In this document: positions 18,263 through 26,565 of the stretch, one piece after another
How positions within the stretch are numbered: the first letter of the stretch is position 1
How the letters are laid out: each line of letters starts with the position of its first letter
Source: Rhodobacteraceae bacterium Alg238-R152
Lineage (GTDB): Bacteria; Pseudomonadota; Alphaproteobacteria; Rhodobacterales; Rhodobacteraceae
DNA: 64,000 bases
Direction of reading: 5' to 3'
NCBI GenBank assembly: GCA_900537125.1
Contig: UNRJ01000005.1
Span: 1-64,000 of the forward strand
The notes under the pieces: generated by a model
Database searches by the model: none
What the model was told of the DNA's origin: nothing
What the model saw: the letters and a program-made list of their open reading frames with translations, nothing else
Made by a program: the position numbers and the translations under genes

Positions 18263-18403
18263 TTATGGAGCGATGGCCAAAGTATTGGGAAATGACTTGA
18301 GCACCAATAAAGCGCCGCCTGCCGCAATTGTTAAAAACACAAGGGCGACCTTCAGATCGCCCCACCAAGATTGTCTTTGCATGTAGTTTTTCATCCTCTT
18401 CAT
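18263..18403 (-). CDS. Small 46-aa single-pass membrane protein (paralogue A)
   Basis: The reverse-strand ORF encodes 46 residues starting MKRMKNYMQRQSWWGDLK, with a hydrophobic helix (VALVFLTIAAGGALLVL) and the tail SFPNTLAIAP. It aligns without gaps to the neighbouring 46-aa ORF at 18532-18672, with 14 identical positions. These include FL, IA, LV and the PNT...P tail. An ATG at 18394 is an alternative start. Preservation of length and tail in two adjacent ORFs argues that both are real. Function is unknown; it is predicted to sit in the inner membrane with a short basic cytoplasmic head. Confidence 0.6.
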   Translation of the reverse strand: MKRMKNYMQRQSWWGDLKVALVFLTIAAGGALLVLKSFPNTLAIAP

Positions 18404-18531
18404 GTCTGTTCTCGCGTTGTGACTACAGACAAGAGATGGTGGCGCCAACAGAGAGTTCATTCAGAAATCGCGACAGTGATTTGGGATGCGGCGCCACAAG
18501 CTAGGTTCGCCGTTTTTTGTATACAAGTGCC

Positions 18532-18672
18532 TCAGGGCCCGGCCTCAATGGTATTTGGCACCGTGTAGATCACTAAAGAGGCCACGCCGTAAGCAATGCC
18601 AAGAAACATGGCGGCCAGCATAATGTTGCGACAGAAATCGTGTTTCTCGCAGAATTTTTGAAAATGCCCCAT
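18532..18672 (-). CDS. Small 46-aa single-pass membrane protein (paralogue B)
   Basis: This is a 46-residue ORF with an AGGA site 7-8 nt before its ATG. It starts MGHFQKFCEKHDFCRN, continues with the helix IMLAAMFLGIAYGVASLVIY, and ends TVPNTIEAGP. Compared with its 46-aa neighbour it has two cysteines and a histidine in the head. Both run leftward, separated by 128 bp, so they may be co-transcribed. No known family is recognised. Confidence 0.6.
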   Translation of the reverse strand: MGHFQKFCEKHDFCRNIMLAAMFLGIAYGVASLVIYTVPNTIEAGP

Positions 18673-19411
18673 GATCGTTCCTAGTGCCAAGGTCCTGTTT
18701 GCCGTCAAACCCTCCCCAGGGCGCAAAACGCACAAACCAGACAAGTTACGCGGGCACCGTGCCGGTTTTAGTTGGAAAGCGACATGGGAATGGGGGGGAG
18801 GTGATCCCCAAAACCGGAGGTTGCGGGTAGCAGAATCCCTTCGCGCATGTCGCAATTCAGTAGGACAAAAAATCGACCAACAAACGCCTCCAACGGTCTG
18901 CGTATCCAAATAGTCCTAAGTACTAGTAGCCAGGTTTCGCTGTCCGCTGCCGCGGCTTCCGGCCTGCAACACATTTACAACTCTTCTCTTGCAGAAACCG
19001 TTGACGTTTTGGCAACCTTAAGGATATAGTTTGACTCGTAAATCATATAAAAGAAATGCATCTTTAATTACTCTCTAAGTGAACGGGGTATGTCATGATT
19101 AAGAAAATTCAATCATACGTTGTCGAAAACGGATGGTTTTTATGCACTATCTAACAGTCTGACCAAACTTCTTTTCCACAGTGCGCATGCCGGCCATTGC
19201 AAACGTAAAGCGATCTCGTAACAACTGGCTGGGATGAGTGGCAAGCCGCACCCGGAAAGTCAAAGTTTAACAAATTTCATACAGAAAGGAGAGCGTCGGC
19301 GCTCCGCAGTTTGCGCTGGACCAAGGCAAACGCAACAATTTTCGCGCCTTTTGTAATGTTATCTCATTTACTTGTGTGTTTCAGCCGATACTTGCCAAGG
19401 ACGAGGTGCAA
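18673..19411. other. AT-rich gene-poor region with a promoter-like element and a mini-ORF
   Basis: No conventional gene is visible here. A sigma70-like promoter reads TTGACG (19001-19006), 18-bp spacer, TATAGT (19025-19030). A 19-codon ORF (19095-19154, MIKKIQSYVVENGWFLCTI) follows it. The region could encode a small RNA or leader peptide, or be the remains of a lost gene. Confidence 0.3.
19001..19030 (+). promoter_or_regulatory. Sigma70-like promoter
   Basis: The -35 hexamer TTGACG and -10 hexamer TATAGT are separated by 18 bp in an AT-rich context. The next recognisable gene is the SnoaL-like ORF about 380 bp downstream, so the transcript would have a long leader or a small RNA. Confidence 0.35.
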
Positions 19412-19840
19412 ATGTCCAAAGAACTATTAATAGAATGGATTGAAGATGGTTGGCTCATGGGTAACCAGGCCACCATAGAAAGAATACTGCCAGCAAATTT
19501 TTCCGTCTCAGGCTTCTCGAACGCCGAAAATTTTCCCAAATCAGATTTTTCAGAACTCGTAGATCTGTTTAGAAAGATTACCGGGCCAGGGCGGATCAAT
19601 CTAACCAACTTGATTGAGGATCCCCCCTGGTTTGCCGCGAAGTTCCTCTTAACCGCACGCCCTCCTTTACAGTCAAGCAATGTAGAAATCGACGTCATGC
19701 TGTTGGCCAAGTTCGAAGATGGCGTAATGACAGAACATCACACTGCATTTGACTACTTTTCCCTGTTTTCACAACTGGGACAACTCCCCCCAAATGCGTT
19801 GGAGCACTGTCTTACAGGGGAACGCCTAACTTGGAGTTGA
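19412..19840 (+). CDS. SnoaL/NTF2-like small protein
   Basis: The 142-residue product starts MSKELLIEWIEDGWLMGNQA (start chosen at 19412 for its GAGG site). An alpha helix comes first and is followed by beta strands with VDLFRKITGPGRINLTNLIE and IDVMLLAKFEDGVMTEHHTA. The tail is FDYFSLFSQLGQLPPNALEH. The pattern fits SnoaL-like/NTF2-fold proteins, which are cyclases, hydrolases or ligand sensors. It overlaps the PilZ-like ORF by about 10 bp. Codon use is visibly AT-richer than the neighbours, suggesting transfer. Confidence 0.6.
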   Translation: MSKELLIEWIEDGWLMGNQATIERILPANFSVSGFSNAENFPKSDFSELVDLFRKITGPGRINLTNLIEDPPWFAAKFLLTARPPLQSSNVEIDVMLLAKFEDGVMTEHHTAFDYFSLFSQLGQLPPNALEHCLTGERLTWS

Positions 19841-20145
19841 TTGGAAATCGGCGGCATCTAGACAATCGCAAATCGGGAAAACGACATGAAAAACAATTGG
19901 CGTGCGAAATTCAGCTTGAGAACCATTCCTTGGGCGCCCAGACTGTGGACATAGGCGCTCATGGTGCATGCATCGAAGCCAGCCTCAATGTTCACAAAGT
20001 GGTCTCTCAGAGCGAAATTCGTGTAATTCTCCCTGGGCCTATATCTCGAAAAGCAAAAATTGTTTGGAGTTCCGGCACCCGAATGGGGTTAAATTTTGCC
20101 ATTCCCCTTAGGACGTCGCAGCTTGAGGCTCTCCTCAGAAAGTAA
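19831..20145 (+). CDS. PilZ-like domain protein
   Basis: The product is about 100 residues with a basic head (NRKSGKRHEK), a DxGxxG loop (VDIGAHGACIEA, like the PilZ D/NxSxxG motif) and the terminal strand AKIVWSSGTRMGLNFAIPL, which is typical of PilZ domains. PilZ proteins bind cyclic di-GMP; the N-terminal Arg motif here is only approximate, so binding is uncertain. The TTG start at 19831 overlaps the SnoaL-like gene and other starts are possible. Composition is AT-rich like its partner. Confidence 0.55.
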   Translation: MELIGNRRHLDNRKSGKRHEKQLACEIQLENHSLGAQTVDIGAHGACIEASLNVHKVVSQSEIRVILPGPISRKAKIVWSSGTRMGLNFAIPLRTSQLEALLRK

Positions 20146-20187
20146 TCCTTCGCAGCACAACTCGAATTGAAGCAATGAAAATACAAA

Positions 20188-20213
20188 AAAGCCGCCCCTT
20201 TCAGGGCGGCTTT
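20188..20213. terminator. Bidirectional terminator
   Basis: A perfect 10-bp stem, AAAGCCGCCC (20188-20197) and GGGCGGCTTT (20204-20213), with A and T tracts on both sides, lies between the convergent ends of the PilZ-like gene and icd. It would serve both strands. Confidence 0.9.
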
Positions 20214-20237
20214 CTTGTTTCTCAGCTCAGTTGAAGC

Positions 20238-22454
20238 TTAGCCGATGATCGCGTTCAGCGTGGCGCTTGGGCGCATCACTTTGGCCTTCAGTTCCACAGA
20301 CGGGCGGAAGTAGCCGCCGATGTCAGCTGCCGGGCCTTGAGCGGCTGCCAGCTCTGCCAGGATAGCTTCTTCGCCGTCTGCCAGCGCTTTGGCAACCGGG
20401 GCAAACTCGGCGGCCAGTGCGGCGTCGTCAGACTGCGCTGCCAGCGCGTCGGCCCAGTAGCGAGCAAACCAGTAGTGGCTGTCGCGGTTGTCTGGCTGAC
20501 CAACTTTGCGGCTTGGGCTGCGGTTGTCGTCCAGAATGCCTTGGGTGGCGGCTTCGGCGGCCACACCCAGAACACCGGCTTTGGCGTTGCCTTTGACGTC
20601 CGCAAGGAAGTTCAGGCTTTCACCAAGGGCACAGAACTCACCCATGGAGTCCCAGCGCAGGTGGTTTTCTTCAACCAGCTGCTGAACGTGCTTTGGAGCG
20701 GAGCCACCGGCACCGGTTTCAAACAGCCCGCCACCCTTCATCAGCTTCACGATAGAGAGCATTTTGGCGGAGGTGCCCAGCTCGAGGATCGGGAAGAGAT
20801 CGGTCAGGTAGTCACGCAGCACGTTGCCGGTGATGGCGATGCTGTCGTTGCCAGCGGTGATGGTCGCAAGCGACTGCGCGGTGGCTTCGCGTGGGGCCAT
20901 GATCTGGAACAGATCCGCTTTGCCAGCCGCTTCCAGCGCCGGGGCCACGTATTTGATCAGCTCGGCATCGTGGGCGCGGTTTGCGTCCAGCCAGAAGATC
21001 GCCTCGGACCCGGTCAGGCGCTGACGGTCCAGCGCCAACTCAATCCAGTTCTCAATCGGCGCCTGTTTCACGGTACAGGAGCGCCAGATGTCGCCTGTTT
21101 CCACATCGTGGGAGTGCAGCACGTCTCCGTTTTCCAGAACGATGCGGATGGAACCAGCGGCTGGAGCTTCAAACGTGGTTGGGTGGGAGCCGTACTCTTC
21201 GGCTTTCTGCGCCATCAGACCGACGTTGGCCACAGAACCTGCGGTGGTCACGTCGAGCGCGCCGTTGGCTTTGAAGAAGTTGACGGTTTCGTCATAGACA
21301 GTCGCGTAGCAGCGATCCGGGATCACACAGTTGGTGTCACCCTTGTTGCCAGCTTCGTCCCAGCCTTTGCCGCCTGCGCGGATCACAGCGGGCATGGAGG
21401 CGTCGATGATCACATCGGACGGCACGTGCAGGTTGGTGATGCCTTTGTCGGAGTCGACCATGTACATGGATGGACGTTCCAGCGCGGCGATCTCTGCTTT
21501 GATCGCGTCGGCGTTGTCCAGCGTGTCGATGGCAGCCAGAACAGCACCGAGACCGGAGTTCGGGGAACCACCAGCGGCCGCGATGGCGTCGCCATGTGCG
21601 TCCCAAACCGGACCCAGCCATGCTTTCACGGCGTGGCCAAAGATGATCGGGTCGGAGACCTTCATCATGGTGGCTTTCATGTGCAGGGAGAACATGGTGC
21701 CGTCGGCTTTGGTGTCTTCGATCGCGTCTGCAAGGAAGCTGCCCAGCGCCGATGCCGACATGAAGGTGGCGTCTGCGATGGTGCCAGCGGCCAGCGGGTA
21801 GCTGTCTTTAAGCACGGTTACGGACCCGTCTTTGCCAACAAATTCGATCTTCGCATCACCTGCTTGCGCCTCAGAGATGGTGGCGGATTTTTCGTTGGCG
21901 TAGAAGTCGTTGCCCGGCATGGAGCTGACTTTGGTTTTGCTGGAGCTTTCCCATGTGCCCATGGAGTGTGGGTTGTTTTGGGCAAAGTTTTTCACCGCAC
22001 GGGCGGCGCGGCGGTCAGAGTTGCCTTCGCGCAGAACCGGGTTCACAGCGGAGCCTTTGATGCCGTCAAAACGCGCGCGGATGGCTTTGTCTTCATCAGA
22101 CTGCGGGTCTTCAGGGTAAGATGGGATGTTGTAGCCTTGGCCCTGCAGCTCTTCGATGGCCGCAACCAACTGAGGCACGGAGGCGGAGATGTTTGGCAGC
22201 TTGATGACGTTAGCGTCTGGGGTCTTTACTAGTTCGCCCAGCGCGGCCAATTCATCGGACTGACGCTGATCTGCGGACAGGTTTTCCGGGAAGGTGGCAA
22301 TGATGCGACCGGCAAGGGAAATGTCCGGCGTGCCAACGGTGATGCCAGCGGCAGAGACAAACTTGCGAATGATCGGCAGGAAGGACGCAGAGGCCAGCTC
22401 AGGCGCTTCGTCTACAATGGTATACAATAGGTCGGGCGATTTGTTATCAGCCAT
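20238..22454 (-). CDS. icd: Isocitrate dehydrogenase, NADP-dependent, monomeric type
   Basis: The 738-residue protein has the length and motifs of monomeric isocitrate dehydrogenase (about 740 aa), distinct from the 400-aa dimeric type. Visible are [20 protein letters not shown] near residue 90, [20 protein letters not shown] near residue 130, and near the C-terminus [20 protein letters not shown]. It decarboxylates isocitrate to 2-oxoglutarate with NADP in the TCA cycle. The start at 22454 ([12 protein letters not shown]) follows an AAGG site. It is a single gene with its own terminator. Confidence 0.96.
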   Translation of the reverse strand: MADNKSPDLLYTIVDEAPELASASFLPIIRKFVSAAGITVGTPDISLAGRIIATFPENLSADQRQSDELAALGELVKTPDANVIKLPNISASVPQLVAAIEELQGQGYNIPSYPEDPQSDEDKAIRARFDGIKGSAVNPVLREGNSDRRAARAVKNFAQNNPHSMGTWESSSKTKVSSMPGNDFYANEKSATISEAQAGDAKIEFVGKDGSVTVLKDSYPLAAGTIADATFMSASALGSFLADAIEDTKADGTMFSLHMKATMMKVSDPIIFGHAVKAWLGPVWDAHGDAIAAAGGSPNSGLGAVLAAIDTLDNADAIKAEIAALERPSMYMVDSDKGITNLHVPSDVIIDASMPAVIRAGGKGWDEAGNKGDTNCVIPDRCYATVYDETVNFFKANGALDVTTAGSVANVGLMAQKAEEYGSHPTTFEAPAAGSIRIVLENGDVLHSHDVETGDIWRSCTVKQAPIENWIELALDRQRLTGSEAIFWLDANRAHDAELIKYVAPALEAAGKADLFQIMAPREATAQSLATITAGNDSIAITGNVLRDYLTDLFPILELGTSAKMLSIVKLMKGGGLFETGAGGSAPKHVQQLVEENHLRWDSMGEFCALGESLNFLADVKGNAKAGVLGVAAEAATQGILDDNRSPSRKVGQPDNRDSHYWFARYWADALAAQSDDAALAAEFAPVAKALADGEEAILAELAAAQGPAADIGGYFRPSVELKAKVMRPSATLNAIIG

Positions 22455-22560
22455 GTTTCTCACTACCTTTTTTGCGTCAGGGGTGTTCTGTGACTTGCGG
22501 GATCAGGTCGGAATGACCTGAAGAAATCCGTGTGGTTCTCCTCCATTGCGCAGACTCAAA

Positions 22561-22587
22561 AGCCCGCACAACAGCAGCGTGCGGGCT
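22561..22587 (-). terminator. Terminator after glpD
   Basis: A 9-bp perfect stem, AGCCCGCAC (22561-22569) and GTGCGGGCT (22579-22587), is followed on the reverse strand by TTTT, 45 bp after the glpD stop. Confidence 0.85.
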
Positions 22588-22631
22588 TCATATAGGCCGA
22601 TGAGGCGCAAAGATCAATTCTCGGTTGCCGC

Positions 22632-24215
22632 TCAGGCAGAGGCTTTTTGCCGCGCTGCAGCCATATAGCTGTCGATGGCAGCAATTTGCGGTTCACTCAG
22701 ACGCAGGCCAAGCTTGGAGCGGCGCCAAACCACGTCGGTGGCGGCGCTGGCGTATTCCTTGGCCATAAGCCAATCCACCTCTGCGGCGGTCAGCGTGGCG
22801 CCAAAGTCTGCGCCCAGATCGGCGACGGACTTGGCTGAACCCAACATTGCCGGTGCTTCGGTGCCGTAGGCGCGGATCAGGCGCTTGGCCCAGGCATCGG
22901 TCAGGAACGGGTAATCGCGTTGCAACTCGGCAATCTTGTCCCCCACCTGATGCACTTCAAAATCGCCACCGGGCATGGCCACTCCCGCGGTCCAGGGTGC
23001 TGCGGCCTGTGGGAAGAAGGGGGTGAGCTTCTCCATCGCCGCCTCGGCCAACTTGCGGTAGGTGGTGATCTTGCCGCCAAAGATGTTCAGAACTGGCGCG
23101 CCGCCATCGTCCAGCTTCAGCACATAGTCTCGGGTCGCGGCCTGCGCCGAGGACGCTCCGTCGTCATAGAGCGGACGCACACCTGAGTAGCGCCAGACGA
23201 TGTCCTGCATGGTGACCGGTTTCTTGAAGTAGTTGGAGGCGAAATCACAGAGGTATTGCGCCTCTTCATCAGTACAGGTTGGGGCCACGTCGGCGTGGGT
23301 GTGCTCCTGATCTGTGGTGCCAATGAGAGTGAAGTCTTCCTGATACGGAATGGCAAATATGATGCGGCCGTCAGTGCCCTGGAAGAAGTAACAGCGGTCG
23401 TGGTCAAACAGACGTTTGGTCACGATGTGGCTGCCGCGCACAAGGCGCACGCCGGCGGAAGAGTTCTGTTGGATCACGCCGCGAATGACGTCTGCCACCC
23501 AAGGGCCGCCCGCGTTGACCAGCGCTTTGGCGCGGGTGATGCGACGCACGCCGGTGTCGATGTCTTCCATCTCGACGTGCCACTGGTTGTCTCCCCGCTG
23601 GGCGGAGATCACCTTGGTGCGGGTGCGAATGGTTGCGCCGCGTGCTTCGGCATCCCGCGCATTGAGCACGACGAGGCGGCTGTCTTCGACCCAGCAATCG
23701 GAGTATTCAAAAGCTTTGACAAATTTCTCCTGAATTGGCGCGCCTGCCTCATCGATTGTCAAATCCACGGAACGGGTTCCAGGTAGGATTTTCCGCCCTC
23801 CGAGGTTGTCATACATAAAGAGCCCCATTCGGATCAGCCAGCTGGGACGGCGGCCTTTCATCCATGGCATGACCACACTCAACAGTTTGGAAGTCGGCGT
23901 GTCGTTTTCAAAGCGCATGTCCTTGTGCATGGGCAACACAAAGCGCATCGGCCAGCTGATGTGGGGCATGGCGCGCAGCAGGGTTTCGCGCTCAATCAGT
24001 GCTTCGCGTACCAGACGCACTTCGAAGTATTCGAGATAGCGCAGACCACCATGAAACAGCTTGGTTGAGGCTGACGAGGTGGCAGAGGCCAGATCATTCA
24101 TTTCCGCTAGCTCCACCGAGAGCCCCCGCCCTGCGGCATCGCGGGCGATGCCACAGCCGTTGATGCCGCCGCCAATGACAAAAAGATCCACCGCATTTTC
24201 GGTTTGCGTTTCCAT
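22632..24215 (-). CDS. glpD: Aerobic glycerol-3-phosphate dehydrogenase
   Basis: The 527-residue flavoprotein has the FAD motif VIGGGINGCGIARDAAGRG at residues 12-30, the family segment ATSSASTKLFHGGLRYLEYF, and the second-domain stretch WRYSGVRPLYDDG. It oxidises sn-glycerol-3-phosphate to dihydroxyacetone phosphate at the inner membrane and feeds the quinone pool. The start at 24215 (METQTENAVDLFVIGGG) has a GAAGG site. It is divergent from the DeoR-type gene, the usual glp arrangement. No glycerol kinase or transporter lies in the window. Confidence 0.95.
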   Translation of the reverse strand: METQTENAVDLFVIGGGINGCGIARDAAGRGLSVELAEMNDLASATSSASTKLFHGGLRYLEYFEVRLVREALIERETLLRAMPHISWPMRFVLPMHKDMRFENDTPTSKLLSVVMPWMKGRRPSWLIRMGLFMYDNLGGRKILPGTRSVDLTIDEAGAPIQEKFVKAFEYSDCWVEDSRLVVLNARDAEARGATIRTRTKVISAQRGDNQWHVEMEDIDTGVRRITRAKALVNAGGPWVADVIRGVIQQNSSAGVRLVRGSHIVTKRLFDHDRCYFFQGTDGRIIFAIPYQEDFTLIGTTDQEHTHADVAPTCTDEEAQYLCDFASNYFKKPVTMQDIVWRYSGVRPLYDDGASSAQAATRDYVLKLDDGGAPVLNIFGGKITTYRKLAEAAMEKLTPFFPQAAAPWTAGVAMPGGDFEVHQVGDKIAELQRDYPFLTDAWAKRLIRAYGTEAPAMLGSAKSVADLGADFGATLTAAEVDWLMAKEYASAATDVVWRRSKLGLRLSEPQIAAIDSYMAAARQKASA

Positions 24216-24360
24216 AAGAACACCTTCGAACATTTTCGCACCCTTACGAACCCAAAGCGCGCATGTGGTCAAGGAAAATCTGCGTGATCATGCGGAAAAT
24301 TATTGCTAACTGACATCTTCCCTGCCACTTAAAGTGAAAACCAAACGAAAAGTAACGAAC

Positions 24361-25116
24361 ATGCTGAGCAGTTTTCGCGAACGGGAAATCCTCGAGATTG
24401 CCCGAAATGAGGGCAAGGTCACCGTGGAAGGATTAGCCGCACGTTTTGATGTGACAGTGCAAACCATTCGGCGCGACTTGAACGAAATGGCCAACGCCGG
24501 ACGTTTGGAGCGCGTGCATGGCGGCGCGGTATTGCCGTCAGGTGTGCGCAACATCGCTTATGAAGAGCGCGGCCGGGTGAATGCTGATGCCAAGTCGGCT
24601 ATGGCCGCGCGCTGTGCAGCAGATATCCCCAACGGCTCCGCCCTATTCATCAACATTGGCACCACCACAGAAGCCTTGGCCAGCGCGCTTTTGGGGCATG
24701 ACGGGTTGCTGGTTGTGACCAACAACCTCAACGTGGCGCGCATCTTGTCTGGTAACGCGCGCTGCAACGTGTTGGTGACAGGAGGACGGCCGCGTGCCGA
24801 AGACGGCGGATTGGTGGGGCCCGTGGCGGCACGCATGGTGCGTGACTTTGCCTTTGACTACGCAATTTTGGGCTGTTCGGCGGTGTCAGATACGGGTGTC
24901 GCGTATGATTTTGACATTGATGAGATTGCCGTTTCCCATGCCGCATTGGCCAGCGCACGGGAAACTTGGTTGTTGGCGGACCACTCCAAATTTCAGCGCA
25001 ACGCCCCAGCGCGGATTGTTGATTTTTCTGATGTGAGCCGGATGTACACCGATGAAGTCCCCGATGAGCTGATGCAGCTGTGCGCCGACAAAGGCACTCA
25101 GGTGGTGCTAGGGTAG
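24361..25116 (+). CDS. glpR: DeoR-family repressor, probable GlpR
   Basis: The 251-residue protein has an N-terminal DeoR winged helix (SFREREILEIARNEGKVTVE, then VTVQTIRRDLNEM) and a C-terminal sugar-phosphate-sensing domain with INIGTTTEALASALL and DYAILGCSAV. Next to divergent glpD it is most likely the glycerol-3-phosphate regulator. The start at 24361 (MLSSFREREI) fits family length; an in-frame GTG at 24334 is possible. Confidence 0.85.
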   Translation: MLSSFREREILEIARNEGKVTVEGLAARFDVTVQTIRRDLNEMANAGRLERVHGGAVLPSGVRNIAYEERGRVNADAKSAMAARCAADIPNGSALFINIGTTTEALASALLGHDGLLVVTNNLNVARILSGNARCNVLVTGGRPRAEDGGLVGPVAARMVRDFAFDYAILGCSAVSDTGVAYDFDIDEIAVSHAALASARETWLLADHSKFQRNAPARIVDFSDVSRMYTDEVPDELMQLCADKGTQVVLG

Positions 25117-25222
25117 ATGTCTCGAGGCGTAGGCCGTGCTTTTTCCGCCCCGCGCCGTTGACAAGTCGCGACGGCTATAAGAAAGGTGGCAGCGCAGGAT
25201 AACCTGCCGGCCATTTGGCAAT

Positions 25223-25299
25223 GGCCCCTTAGCTCAACTGGATAGAGCAGCTGACTTCTAATCAGCAGGTTGAGGGTTCGAGTCCTTCAGGGGTCGCCA
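25223..25299 (+). tRNA. tRNA-Arg (anticodon TCT)
   Basis: A 77-nt cloverleaf has the acceptor stem GGCCCCT pairing with AGGGGTC (one G-T pair) and a D-arm beginning AGCTCAACTGGATAGAGC. The anticodon stem-loop CTGACTTCTAATCAG carries TCT, the T-arm has GGTTCGAGTCC, and the 3' CCA is encoded. It is followed within 100 bp by an integrase remnant, so it has probably served as a phage or island attachment site. Confidence 0.96.
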
Positions 25300-25323
25300 C
25301 TTTTTCCTAAAATTTCAAAAAGA

Positions 25324-25386
25324 TAGCCACGATTTTGCAAACCCTAAGTGTACAGTAGGTCCATACTGAACCCAAAATCGTGGCTA
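25324..25386. repeat. 13-bp perfect inverted repeat between tRNA and integrase remnant
   Basis: TAGCCACGATTTT (25324-25336) and AAAATCGTGGCTA (25374-25386) enclose 37 bp with an inner CAGTA/TACTG hairpin. It may be the terminator of the integrase gene or the arm-site region of an integrated element. Confidence 0.7.
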
Positions 25387-25395
25387 GTGTTTATT

Positions 25396-25602
25396 TTATT
25401 GGTCGTTCAGCACGTCGCGAGCCTTCTGAGCGACTACACGCTTAGAAAACTTTGCGTACTTCTGAGTCTGCGTAACGGTTACATGGCAAAGCAAATGAGA
25501 CACCTCCTCTAAAGACATGCCTTTGTTGAGCATTAGCGCCCCTCTCTGGGCCTCTAGACCTGCTACCTGCTCAAGTGTTGAGCGGACATCAATTTGCGAG
25601 CT
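25396..25602 (-). pseudogene. Tyrosine integrase, C-terminal remnant
   Basis: The reverse frame reads 68 codons without a start and ends at a TAA at 25396. It contains LNKGMSLEEVSHLLCHVTVT and then QTQKYAKFSKRVVAQKARDV, the C-terminal box II of tyrosine recombinases with the nucleophile Tyr in QKYAK. The usual LLGH is LLCH here. Upstream it meets a TGA, and the Arg/His-x-x-Arg catalytic part is missing. The gene end points to the adjacent tRNA-Arg, as in tRNA-targeted islands. It is too short for ordinary ORF calling. Confidence 0.8.
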
Positions 25603-26483
25603 TCATAACGACTGCAAAGGGCCATTCGCTCGACTTTGCAAAGCTCACTTCCTGCGCATTACCGCCATTAGCACCTCTCGTCGAAGCCGGCCAAGCGCTC
25701 GTTGGACAAGCATTTGTGCCTGGAGGTCGGCTCTCAGCCCAACTTGGACATTCTTTCTGCAAGTGCATACGTTGGCACCATCTGCAGGCGGGGCGGACTC
25801 CGGACCTTCGCTGCAAGCGCGATCCGATCAAGCCACAAAGATGAAAGCCGACATCCACATTCGCTTGAAATCGAGGTGTTCTCTGTATTGCCGCAAGGCG
25901 GTTGTGAGCCCATTGTTGCCTTTGCCACTAGGGTTGGATGCTGCACTAGCATTGGGCCGATCGCAGCCCAAAGCGAGCCTGGTTGTTCGGCACGTCGGGC
26001 GGCAAGCGGACTCTCGCTGCGCTTGCGAAAGCTTTGCGCTGAGTGGGTTTAGCGGCCATTCAAGCCCAATCGGAAGCAAACCCTCATGCTGCGCGTTCCG
26101 ACGCTGGCAATGCGCCGATTGCGGGCTCTGCAAAATCTGGTTCTCCGTCCCTGGACGAGCCCTGAACAGCCTGCATTGGATAATCGAACTAGGTCGTCAG
26201 TCGCTTGGTGGGAATTTCTGTTCCTAAAATTTCATGATCTTCTAAAGCGGGGCTTAGAGTGACATTGTTCCATGTTGGCAGAGTTGCCTTTCGCGATTTT
26301 CTGTGGTGCTTGGTGTCGCAACGGGATGGCCGAGCTGTTCTCCATTTCTCGGCCCTTTTCTGCTGTTACGAGTACGGCCATTTGATCCGATGCGCCGTTC
26401 TCTATTTTGCCCCTTACACAGGTTGCATCGATGGGACATGAGAACGTTGAAGACGCTTGCACAAAGAGTGTTCGCGCCTTGCG
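25603..26483. other. Gene-less scar next to integrase remnant
   Basis: About 0.9 kb contains no convincing gene. Long open frames on both strands have odd composition and no family motifs. A stretch at 25619-25648 is nearly repeated at 41988-42016. I read the region as decayed cargo of a lost element or as degenerate repeats. Confidence 0.45.
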
Positions 26484-26512
26484 CAGTCACAAAACGTTCA
26501 AGGATCTGACAC
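26484..26512 (+). promoter_or_regulatory. Candidate Pho box upstream of phnC
   Basis: Three 7-mers repeat with an 11-bp period: CAGTCAC (26484), CGTTCAA (26495) and CTGACAC (26506), with AAAA as the first spacer. The PhoB consensus is CTGTCAT repeats with 11-bp spacing. The match is imperfect, but the period and position (about 55-80 bp before phnC) fit. Confidence 0.4.
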
Positions 26513-26565
26513 GTTTCTTTTGAAGAGCCTCTGTATTGCGTGCCTATCAAAGCTGAGGACGCGCT

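Noticed and set aside
20337-22232. 631-codon open frame antisense to icd
   Set aside because: It is the complementary frame of a strongly conserved gene with high GC3; composition (Val, Gly, His, Arg runs) is that of a shadow frame and no domain is visible.
25517-26227. 236-codon forward frame in the tRNA-Arg scar
   Set aside because: It lies opposite the integrase remnant, begins inside it, has Cys/Ser/Arg-rich composition and no domain; overlapping frames are equally open, so it is probably non-coding.
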